Shown here: piece after piece, positions 10,471-20,464 of the stretch
Numbering within the stretch: position 1 is the first letter of the stretch
How the letters are laid out: each line of letters opens with the position of its first letter
DNA from: Chloranthus sessilifolius
Taxonomy: Eukaryota > Streptophyta > Magnoliopsida > Chloranthales > Chloranthaceae
NCBI GenBank assembly: GCA_021018995.1
Contig: CM037590.1
Coordinates: 100,317,097-100,381,096, forward strand
Reading direction: 5' to 3'
Length of the DNA stretch: 64,000 nucleotides
Made by a program: the position numbers and the translations under genes
Notes under the pieces: generated by a model
Told to the model about the DNA's origin: nothing
Database searches by the model: none
What the model saw: only the letters and a program-made list of their open reading frames with translations

Positions 10471-12722
10471 GCTGTAAAGACATCGCGAAGATCTCACAGA
10501 TTAAAATCCTCAAAATTTATGGTCACAAAGCTCTCACGAAGATCAGGGCTTAAAGCAGCCACGCAAAGAACATAGCGAGTCCTTGTGTGAACTGGACTAT
10601 AATTCACCTCGCGGAGTTCGTGCATGGCCCTGGAAGAGAGAGACACCCAGAATTCTCCTCGCGTAGATCTTGCGCACTCTGAAGCCTTACAAATTACTAT
10701 GCGAGCGCAAGAGCATAACTGCGTGAGTACCTAGTGAGAGAGAGAGCTTTTGAAGCTTTACTGCGTGAGAAGTATAAGCACTCTAGATTATCTCTGCGAC
10801 AGAATTACAGCGCAAAGGAACTGTACGATTAACTGAAGATTCACTGTGCAAGTGAGCACTTCCCACCAACCAAAAGCTACTCCGCGAAGGCCCTGCAACT
10901 GTGCAAATGAGTAAATGCATATGCCAGCCCCGCGAAGCACGGGCTCCCCACTTCTTAGTTTAACTCAAGGACCTTTTGAGAATTTCCCAAGGCTAGGGCA
11001 CACATGCTGAGGTATAAATTTTGAGGCACACAACTCAAGACATTCAAGGGATGTAATAGAGCCACGTTTGCTGGAAAAATTAGGGTTAATCTCTTCATAG
11101 CCAAGGCAGTACGGACAGAGTATATAAGCTACACTTAGAGTCTAGTTTTATCATCAACCCTTCTTTTCATCCTCTGTCGGCTGCAAGCTCCAGCAGGCTA
11201 GGGTTAGGGTTTCATCACCTATTTTTCCCCTTTTTCTTCTCTCTTAGCCTAGCACTTGCTAGCTAATCCCCCTGTAAGCAGCTAGGTTTAGTTTTATTTT
11301 AGTTTATAATAGGTTTTTGTATACATTGGGATTATAGATGAGCAGTTATATATAGGCTACAGCCTGGTGGCAGTTCGTTGTAAGTTTTGTGTTTATCAAT
11401 AGATTATTATTTTAATGCCTAATCGAATATAAAGATCTTATGATTTTTTTAGATGTCTATGGGATCCATGTATTTGGGACTAGCCCATTCAGTTTCTAGT
11501 AGATCTATTATTTACCATCTGATTTCCCTTAGGTTGATAGCCCCATGGAAAGAAATGCTGGATCTGTAGTGAGATCTAGGGAGCTCGGAGGCCTGTGGAC
11601 CATGGTGGTTGCAGCAGTTTTCATGTTCTTTCTCAGGCCTTTGTGGTATGGACAGACCAATGGGATACCCTGTGACCATTCAAGTGGACAGAGTATAGCC
11701 CTAAGGTTGTGTCCATTCACATGTTTTAGAAGGATTCTTCTCCCTTGCACATGAGCTTCTAGAGCCTTGTGAGGAGGTTTGTATAAGAACTGGCTCCCCT
11801 CTGTTTTAGCTAGTCGACATCAGATGTTAGATCTGATTTCTTTGTAGTAATTGCAACTTGAGGCTGAGTCATTACAGACCGTTTGTAGTAATGCCCAGCT
11901 GAGTCTAAAGCCCTATTTAGTCTGTTGCATGGTCCTTTTTGTGGGCACTAGTGAGTAGTTGGCCTTAGCAAAGCACTTAAAATCTTATGGGTTGGAATAC
12001 CTATGGATGTCAGCCAGATCGGTGCATAGATCTGGGGAGCTTGTAGCACTGGCATTACATAGTACTGCAATAGTATTCACGACTTAATCTGGTCTAGTGG
12101 CTAGGGAAATGATCAGTCCACTCCTCTGGACTAGATGGGCAACTTCTAGTTTAACTAATGGGATTTGACAGACTCTATAGGATAGGTTGTGACCATTTGA
12201 GTGGACAGCCTATAGCCTTGAGAGCACCCCAAATGACATGAGTTAAACTAGATATTTCTACCTTATTGAGGCTTTTGACAGTGTCTCAGCAAGGAGCACT
12301 GCAGAGACAGACTAAATCAGAGTTACATTACTATTTTAACTCTGAACTTAACCTGCTTACTTCTCACTATTTTTTATATTTTATTTTGGTACAAACCATC
12401 ACCATCTTGTTCTTAACCCTTTCTTTAGGATAGGGTTACATTTTATTTCTCTATTTTAAGAATTAATTTAGTGTGGTCATGGCACCCAACTCCCTTTCTT
12501 TAGGATTGTCAGATCTGGAGGCCTACTATTATAGTCCATTTTTGGATTCTAGATCAACTTATCTATGGGACAAACTCTTACTTATCAAAACTTGCTACAA
12601 TAGGCCCTATATCTTGCAGGTCTAGGAGTACTCTAGTTGTATTGAATCCATTCTTTTATTTTATTTTATTTTTAATTGGTTTCCACCACACAATAAACTA
12701 AAGCACAGTTATACCACCACCA
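10471..12722 (+). repeat. LTR of Athila-type family B, copy L1 (5' part cut off by the chromovirus)
   Basis: Aligns by eye along its whole length with the LTR at 15273-17662 (from about 15705) and, inverted, with 34798-37471. It starts inside the LTR because the chromovirus inserted there; the first 430 bp or so lie beyond the left window edge. It has a CGCGAAG-type island (10480-10930), a TATA box (11121-11128) and a decayed end (ACCACCA at about 12722) followed by AGTTTTTGG, the usual start of the inner region. Many CGCGAAG words read CACGAAG or TGCGAGT, as expected from CpG deamination. Confidence 0.8.
11121..11128 (+). promoter_or_regulatory. TATA box of LTR copy L1
   Basis: TATATAAG in context GAGTATATAAGCTACAC, about 190 bp after the CGCGAAG island and followed by a C/T-rich leader (CATCCTCTGTCGGCTGC). 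The same box is TATATAAG in the inverted LTR (36383-36390, minus) and GTATAGAA in L2 (16353-16360). Confidence 0.6.
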
Positions 12723-12730
12723 AGTTTTTG

Positions 12731-15272
12731 GTCCACAGGCCTTCGAGCTCCCCAGATCTCACTACAGATCCAGCATTACTTTCCATGGGGCTACCAAACC
12801 AAGGGAAATTAGATGGTAAACAATAGATCTACTAGAAGCTGAATCTTTTACCTTTAGTGCGCGAGGCCATGTGTTGCCTCAAAAATTTATCTCACGTGCT
12901 CACGTAGAGCAACACTAAGCCATGCTTCTCTTACACCATGAGCTTGAGGAGTAAAAAGGCAGCTCCACGAGGCATTTTGATAGCCATTGCTCAGGCTTTT
13001 AGTGTGCGAGGAAGCCAAGTGATGGCTCGCGCATCAAATTTAAGCATTCTACCTCTATGGGACAACATATCTTCTTAACCTTGACTCATTGGCTCTGTGC
13101 GGCACAGTGGTTAGTGCATTCATATTGTTGTGCACCCAACCATTGTGCATTGGCACCAAACCTCAGACAGGTAATTCACTTCAATCATTAAACACGTCTG
13201 TCCATTTAAATCAACAAATCATTAACATTGTAGGATTCTAAAAATAATTTTTCAGATCAAGTTCAATGCAATTATGATGAGAGCACCTCAACCAATCATC
13301 CACAATCATAAACAACAAACACAAATGACAAAAATGTACATGTATCCAACACAAAATTCACCACAAAATTCAAAAATAGATAAAGCAAGACAAGTAAACC
13401 ATCGTAACACTAAAAACACCACTGACAGAATTCTACAGAACACAAATCAAAATAGAATTTTCATATATATGATACACTTATTACCAATGTTTAGATCATT
13501 GAGCACTAGCTTCCTCCTGAGTAGAGGATGCATCACCAATCATATACTGACCTTTCGGATTTGTCAGAGGCTGACTAGGTAATTTTCCTTCTTTCCTCCT
13601 ATTCAAAGTATTACAAATCTGTCCCAGCTGATCCTCAATCTTCTTGATGCTCTGTTTATGAGAATTGATAGTTTGCACCAAGCTCCTCAAATTCTATATT
13701 GAAGCCACCATTTACTCTTCAAATGAAGAGGATTTGGGCTGTTGTGGGGGCAGGGCCAACTGGTTAGACTGTGGGGTAGGTAACAGAAAATTTTACCTTG
13801 GTGGGTAATCTTGATTAAACTAGTGTTGAGGTATGTAAGGAGCTACGATTTGATGTTGCTGGGGTTAAGGATAAGAATCTTTTCTCCATCTCAGATTTGG
13901 GTGGTTCCTCTAAGAATACCTAGTAGGCTGCTGCCCAAAAGTTTGAGCACCACTGGCTTGCTCTATAATAAAATCTAAAAATTGAGTGCCAGATGGACAA
14001 TCATGAATAGAATGTGTGGGAAACCGGCATATCAGACATGCTTCCTCCACCTGTGCAACCACCCGGGGCTGCATCACAATTCATGAGTTTGTCAAATTTC
14101 AAGCTCAGGTTGTCCACCTTTCTCTCCAAATCACCATGCACTTTCACTTCATATATTCCACTTCTAGGGGTGGCCTCTTTTACCATTTTAGCTGGAGTCT
14201 GGCTATCATTGCGAGACAGACTCCTGCTGCATAGAATTTTCCCCTACTATGTCAAACAGCTCCCATGCTTCCTCAGCTATCTTATGGAGGTAACTACCAC
14301 CATAGGAAGCCTCCACTATATTCCTGCTCTTGGCATTAATTTCTTGATAAAATACTTTGACAAGCTGCCACATTGGGATTTGGTGGTGGGGGCATTATTT
14401 TAACATCTCCTGGAATCTTATCCAAGCTTCATAAAAATCTTTAGTTGAGGACTGAGTGAATGAATTTAGCCAGAAATTTAGTTTGAAGGTCACTCCATGA
14501 CTGTAAGCTGTTGGTTGAGAGCTTTGATAGCCATGTGCTGGCTTTGTCCTTTGGTGAGAAAGGAAAAAGTCTCAGTTTGGTGGCCTCTGGCCTCAAGCCA
14601 GCAATATTGAACGTAGTGCAAAGTGCCAAAAATTGGTCTATATGCTTGTAGGGATCTTCTTTACTAAGCCCATAAAACGAAGGCAGGATATTGATGGTGG
14701 AAGATTTAATCTCATAATTCCCATCAGCAGAGGGGAATTGAATGCAGAACGGAAAGGTGTACTCCCCAGGTGCATTGTACTCCTTCAATGTTCTCTACCT
14801 CTCATCCATGATAGCTGGTTCAGTTTCAATAGCAGGGCCCTGTGGGGTGCGTCTAGGTCTAAGGATCCTTTCAATCTCTAGATTTAAAAGTTCTAGCTCA
14901 AGGTTTAAAGACCTTCTATCATGCATATACTCACACCCACAGTAAGTATAGAAAATGCTCACAAGCACACACAAAGAATAGTTCAAACAAAAATTAACAA
15001 CTACACAAATTTACACTAAATAAAAATAGGGAAGTAAACATAAATGGACTAAGATTTTAGGAGAAAGTAAGTGCTAACAGAGCAAGCTTCACTCCAAATG
15101 CAGCTCTAGCTTTTTGTTTCTTTTGCTGTCCATTTATGTAAATTTCCATAAAGAATCAGTAGTACTTTTATTCTAGTTTAGGTACAGGTACAAAGAATTT
15201 ATAAATCTAAATTATAGTACAACTCATGTCTACTAAAAAGATCAGCATTCCCCAGCAGCAGCGCTAAAACCT
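12731..15272 (-). mobile_element. Inverted, internally deleted family-B fragment (X)
   Basis: Minus-strand copy of family-B inner sequence. From 15272 leftward it has a decayed primer site, gag (to 13496), non-coding sequence with CGCGAG words (13040-12856), then a jump at ATTCAG (about 12845) into the middle of an LTR (12844-12731). The plus-strand homologues are 17663-19990 and about 16715-16830. A 6-bp ATTCAG is present at both parental sites, so the accessory ORF and the first part of the 3' LTR were probably lost by microhomology-mediated deletion. At 12722-12731 it is fused to L1; at 15272/15273 it meets the start of L2 in inverted orientation. Confidence 0.7.
13496..14986 (-). pseudogene. 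Athila-type gag remnant in fragment X
   Basis: Minus-strand pieces 14795-14986 (CEYMHDRRSLN), 14441-14788 (EYNAPGEYTFPFCIQFPSAD and a gag core), 14001-14186 (EVKVHGDLERKVDNL) and 13496-13690 (GQYMIGDASSTQEEASAQ, ending in a stop). It is homologous to the plus-strand gag at 17965-19412 but has more frameshifts. It keeps about 20 C-terminal residues that the plus-strand copy has lost, so gag in this half-family seems to end in a stop before non-coding sequence rather than continue into pol. Confidence 0.75.
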
Positions 15273-17662
15273 TGTTAGGACTATGTTATTCACTAAAAAG
15301 AACCACTTTTTACCTCTTAACATAGCCTTTGATAGACCTTGAAGTAGTCTAATAATCATTTGTTAGGTGTGTTTTGTAGTTAGCAATAATCTGTGCAGCT
15401 TAACACAAAATCCATCCTTATTGGCCCAAAGAAGAGGAAGAAGACATGCAAAGATGACAGCTGATCGAAAGCCTAATGGAACACTCTGGTAGTGCTCACC
15501 ATGGTGACCAGGTGCTGATCATCATTGACCAAAAGTCTAGCAGATGAATGAAGTTGGCTGAGAGTGGAGAAATTGTAAAAGCAACAAGTGCAATGCAGCA
15601 GAGCATTGAAAGATAGATCTCGCAGAGTTGAGAAGCCCCCTCACGAAATTAAGGATGCAATGGAAGATGCCTTTGCGCAGATAGGATGCGCAGTTAAGAG
15701 GAGAGCTATAAAGACATCGCAAAGATCTCAGGGATTAAAATCCTCAGAATTTGTGGTCGCGAAGCTCTTGCAGAGATCAGGCCTTAAAGCAGCCGCGCGA
15801 AGAACATAGCGAGACCTTGTGTGAACTGGACTAAAATTCACCTCGCAGAGTTCCTGCGTGGCCTTGGAAGAGAGAGATGCCCAGAATTCTCCTTTCATAG
15901 ATCTCACACACTCTGAAGCCTTACCAATTACTACATGAGCGCAGGAGCATAACTGTGCGAGTACCTAGCGAGAGAGAGAGCTTCTGAAGCTCTACTGTGC
16001 GACAAGTATAGGCACTCCAGATCATCTTCGCGACAGAATTACAGCGCAAAGGAACTACGCGATTAACTAAAGATTCACTACGCGAGTGAGCACTTCCCAC
16101 CAACCAAAAGCTACTCCGTGAAAGCCCTGCAATTGTGCGAATAAGTAAATGCATATGCCAGCCCTGCGAAGCACTGGCTCCCCACTTCTCATTTTAACTC
16201 AAGGCCCTTTTGGAAATTTCCTAAGGCTAGGGCACACATTTCGAGGTGTGAATTTCGAGGCGCATGACTCAAGACATTTAAGGATTTAACAGCGCCACGT
16301 TTGCTAGAAAAATTAGGGTTAATCCCTTCAGAGCCAAGGCAGTATAGACAGAGTATAGAAGCTACACTTAGAGTCTAGTTTTATTATCAACCCTTCTTTT
16401 TATCCTCTGTCGGCTGCAAGCTCTAGCAAGTTAGGGTTAGGGTTTGATCACCTCTTTTTCCCTTTTTTCTTCTCTCTTAGTTCAGCACTTGCTGGCTAAT
16501 CCCCCTGTAAGCAGCTAGGTTTAATTTTATTTCAGTTTGTAATAGGTTTTTATATACATTGGGATTGTGGATGAGCAGTTGTGTACAGACTGCAGCCTGG
16601 AGGCAATTCATTGTAAGTTTGTGTTTATCAATGAATTGCTATTTTAATGTCTAATCGAATCTAAAGATCTTATGATTTCTTTAGATGTTTATAGGATCCA
16701 TGTATTTGGGACTAGCCCATTTAGTTTTTAGTAGATTTATTATTCACCATCTGATTTCCCTTGGTTTGATAGCCCCATGGAAAGTAATGTTAGATCTGTA
16801 GTGAGATCTGGGGAGCTCGGAGGCCTGTGGACCATGGTGGTTACAGCAGTTTTCATGCTCTTTCTCAGGCCTCCGTGGTATGGATATACCAATGGGATAC
16901 CCTGTGACCATTTGAGTTGACAGTGTATAGCCCTAAGGTTGTGTTCAGCCACATGTTTGAGAAAGGTTCTTCTCTCCTGCACATGAGCTTCTAGAGCCTT
17001 ATGAGGAGGTTTGTACAGGAACTGGCTCCCCTCTGTTTTACCTAGCTGACATCAGATGTTAGATCTGATCTCTTTATAGTAATTGCAGCTTAAGGCTGAG
17101 TCATTATAAGCCATTTGTAGCAATGCCCAGCTGAATCTGAAGCCCTATTCAACCTGTTGCATGGTCCTTTTTGTGGGTACTAGTGAGTCGTTGGCCTTAG
17201 CAAAACACTTAGGATCTTATGGGTTGGAATACCTATGGATGTCAGCCAGATTTGTGTGCATATCTGAGGAGCTTGTAGCACTGGCATTACATAGTGTTGC
17301 AATAGTATTCACGGCTTGATCTGGTCCAGTGGCTGGGGAATTAACCCTTTCTTTAGGATAGGGCTACATTTTATTTCTGTATTTTTAGGAATAATTTAGT
17401 GTAGTCGTGACACCCAACTCCCTTTCTTTAGGATTGTCATATCTGTAGCCAGATCTGGAGGCCTACTATTATAGCCCATTTTTGGGTTCTAGATCAACTT
17501 CTCTGTGGGATAAACTCGTACTTTTTAAAACTTGCTACAATAGGCCCAGTATCTTGCAGGTCTAGGAGTACTCTAGTTGTGCTGAATCCATTCTTTTATT
17601 TTATTTTGTTTTTAATTGGTTTCCACCATACAATAAATTGAAGCACAGATGGCGTACCAACA
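15273..17662 (+). repeat. 5' LTR of Athila-type family B, copy L2 (2390 bp)
   Basis: Begins TGTTAGGACTATG and ends GTACCAACA, followed by AGTTTT and a tRNA-Asp primer site. It has the CGCGAAG/GCGCGAAG island at 15600-16145, a TATA-like GTATAGAA at 16353-16360 and a C/T-rich leader. It is the 5' LTR of the composite element reaching to 34781. Confidence 0.85.
15600..16145. repeat. CGCGAAG/CTCGCGAG word island in LTR L2
   Basis: Roughly 22 words built on CGCGAAG, GCGCAG, TGCGAG and similar, spaced 15-40 bp. The same words occur in the inverted LTR (36590-37140), before the accessory ORF (19780-20110) and before the small 3' ORF (28745-29160). Many have one CpG turned to TpG or CpA. Confidence 0.75.
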
Positions 17663-17668
17663 AGTTTT

Positions 17669-17686
17669 TGGTGTCGTTGCCGGGGA
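17669..17686 (+). other. Primer binding site, tRNA-Asp type
   Basis: TGGTGTCGTTGCCGGGGA, seven bases after the LTR end. It differs from the usual Athila site TGGCGCCGTTGCCGGGGA by two C-to-T changes. It supports classification in the Athila lineage. Confidence 0.8.
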
Positions 17687-17964
17687 ATGTTGATCTTTTT
17701 AGTAGACCTGAGTTGTACTATAATTTAGATTTCCAAATTCTTTATACCTGTACCTAAACTAGAATGGAAGTACTACTGATTCTTTGTAGAAATTTACAGA
17801 AATGGACAGCAGAAGAAGGGACAAGCTAGAGCTGCATTTGGAGTGAAGCTACCTCTGTTTGCACTTACTTTCCCCTAAAATCTCAGTCCATTTATGTTTA
17901 CTTTCCTATTTTTGTTTAGTGTAAATCTGTGTAGTTGTTAATTTTTGTTTGAACTATTCTTTGT

Positions 17965-19412
17965 GTGCTTGTGAGTATTTTCTGTACTTACTGTGGGTGT
18001 GAGTATATGCATGGTAGGAGGTCTTTAAATCCTGAGCTAGAACTTTCAAATCTGGAGGTTGAAAGGATCCTTAGACCTAGACGCACCCCACAAGGCCCTG
18101 CTATTGAAACTGAACCAGCTAGCATGACTGAGAGGCAGAGAACATTAAAGGAGTACAATGCACCTGGGGAGTACACCTCTCCCTTCTGCATTCAATTCCC
18201 CTCTGCTGAAGGGAATTATGAGATTAAATCCTCCACCATTAATATGCTGCTTTCGTTTCATGGGCTTAATAAAGATCCCTACCAGCATATAGACAAATTT
18301 TTAGCACTTTGCACTACCTTCAATATTGTTGGCTTGGGGCCAGAGGCCACCAAACTGAGGCTTTTTCCTTTCTCACTAAAAGATAAATCTAACACATGGC
18401 TATCAAAGCTCCCAGCCAATAGCATACAGTCATGGAGTGACCTTCAAACCAAATTCCTGGCCAAATTCTTTCCCATGAATAAAACATACCAGATGAGGAT
18501 AAATATTTTGTCATTCACTCAGTCCTCAACTGAAGATTTTTATGAAGCTTGGGAAAGATTCCAGGAGATGTTAAAACAATACCCCCACCACCAAATCCCA
18601 ATGTGGCAGCTTGTCCAAGTTTTTTATCAAGGAATTAATGCCAAGAGCAAGGATATGGTGGATGCTTCCTATGGTAGTAGTAACCTCCATAAGAAAGCTG
18701 AGGAAGCATGGGAGCTGTTTGACATAATAGGAGAAAATTCTATGCAGCAGGAGTCTCTGTCACGCAATGATAGCCAGACTCTAGCTAAGATGGTAAAAGA
18801 GGCCACCCCTAGAGGTGAAATATATGAAGTGAAGGTGCAAGGTGATCTGGAGAGAAAGGTGGACAACCTGAGCTTGAAATTTGACAAACTCATGAATGTG
18901 ATGCAGCCTCGGGTAGTTGCACAGGTAGAGGAAGCATGTCTGATATGCTAGTCTCCCACACATTCTATTCATGATTGTCCATCTGCCACCCAGTTTCCAA
19001 ACTTTGTTATGGAGTAAGCCAATGCCGCTCAAACTTTTGGGCAGTAGCTTGTTGGTTATTCTTGGAGGAACCACCCAAATAGGAGGTGAAGATAAGATTC
19101 TTATCCTCAACCCCACCAACAGCAAATGGTAGTTCCTTACAGACTCCAGCACCAGTTTAATCAAGGGTACCCACCAAGGCAAAATTTTTTGTTACCTTCC
19201 CCACAATCTAACCAGTTGGCCCTGCCCCCACAACAGCCTAGATCCTCTTCATTTGAAGAGCAAATGCTGGCTTCAATGCAGAATTTGAGGAGCTTGGTGC
19301 AAAATATCAATTCTCATGGACAGAGCATCACGAAGATTGAGGACTAGCTGGGACAGATTTGTAATACTCTGAATAGGAGGGAAGAAGGAAAATTGCTTAG
19401 TTAGCCTTTGAC
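17965..19412 (+). pseudogene. Athila-type gag, first copy
   Basis: Open from 17965 to 18951; the natural start is probably the ATG at 18007 (MHGRRSLNPELE), since the shorter minus-strand copies share it. The gag core spans about residues 70-230 (HIDKFLALCTTFNIVGLGPE, WLSKLPANSIQSWSDLQ, FYEAWERFQEMLKQ, VFYQGINAKSKDMVDASYG). A CCHC knuckle (C-x2-C-x4-H-x4-C) is cut by TAG in place of CAG right after CLIC. Homology runs on to about 19412 with several TAG stops, all explained by C-to-T change. After CAAATCTG it leaves gag homology for non-coding sequence. A second gag C-terminus at 23627 duplicates 18790-19412. Confidence 0.85.
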
Positions 19413-19779
19413 AAATCTGATTACGATGATTTGCTTGTCTTGCTTTATCTATTTTTGAATTTTGTGTTGGATACATGTACATTTTTGTCATTTGTATTTG
19501 TTGTTTATGATTGTGGATGATTGGTTGAGGTGCTCTCATCATAATTGCATTGAACTTGATCTGAAAAACAAACTTTAGAATCTTGTAATGTTGATGATTT
19601 GTTGATTTAAATGGACAGATGTGTTTCATGATTGAAGTGAATTACCTGTTTGAGGTTTGGTGCCCATGCACAATGGTTGGGTGCACAACAGCATGAATGC
19701 ACTAACCACTGTGCTGCATTGAGCCAACTGAGTCAAGGTTAAGAAGATATGTTGTCTCGTAGAGGTAGAATGCTTAAAT

Positions 19780-20110
19780 TTGATACGCGAGCCATCACTT
19801 GGCTTCCTCGCACACTAAAAGCTTGAGCAATGGCTATCAAAATGCCTCATAGAGCTGCCTTTCTACTCCGCGAGCTCAAGCTGTAAGAGAAGCATGGCTG
19901 AGTGTGTTCTGCGCGAGCACCACGCGAGATAAATTTTTGAGGCAACACATGGCCTCGCGCACTAAAGGTAAAAGATTCAGTTCCGCGAGTTTTCAATGTG
20001 AGGCAGTTTGTTCTTCAGCACGATAGCACGTCTCACGGTCTTAAATGCCAACTACGCGAGAATTTTACTCCGCGAGCTCCTCTTGTCAACTCCGCGAATC
20101 GTGAGATTTG
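19780..20110. repeat. CGCGAG word island upstream of the family-B accessory ORF
   Basis: About 12 words such as ACGCGAG, TCCGCGAG, TACGCGAG and CTCGCGC, ending less than 10 bp before a TATA box. Same vocabulary as the LTR islands. Confidence 0.7.
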
Positions 20111-20113
20111 CTC

Positions 20114-20119
20114 TATAAA
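20114..20119 (+). promoter_or_regulatory. Candidate TATA box for the family-B accessory ORF
   Basis: TATAAA in context GCTCTATAAACTC, about 350 bp before the ATG at 20465. The following leader is C/T rich. Function inferred from position and from likeness to the LTR promoter. Confidence 0.5.
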
Positions 20120-20464
20120 CTCAGCGAAGCCCCTCATTTTCTTCATTTCCTCTGTCTGCCCTAGTTTCTCAGTACAGGAACCGATGCCCCTTTCCCCTCC
20201 TTTCTTCTATACTTTGTAATCCTCATTTTCTTCAGTTTCCTCCCATCATTTTGTTCCCCAGCTACTCTTGGTTACTTTGAACGAGATTTGGGGGGATTTG
20301 AGCTACTTTACACAATTTCAAGTGGAACCCTAGCTCTCAACTGGTATGATCTCCATTTTTCTCTCTGCCCTGTATTTGATTTATTTAAAAGAAGAGAAGA
20401 AGGGAAAATTTTAAAGCTTTTGTGTTTACTATGAGTGGGTGGTATTTTGCTAATCTGAGCACCT

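Larger units (their letters stand above)
19413..20464 (+). other. Non-coding spacer before the family-B accessory ORF
   Basis: No ORF of note. Part of it (19413-19990) is the plus-strand copy of the inverted 12856-13500. It holds a word island (19780-20110), a TATA box (20114-20119) and a C/T-rich leader with CCTCTGTCTGCC that recalls the LTR leader CCTCTGTCGGCTGC. Confidence 0.6.
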
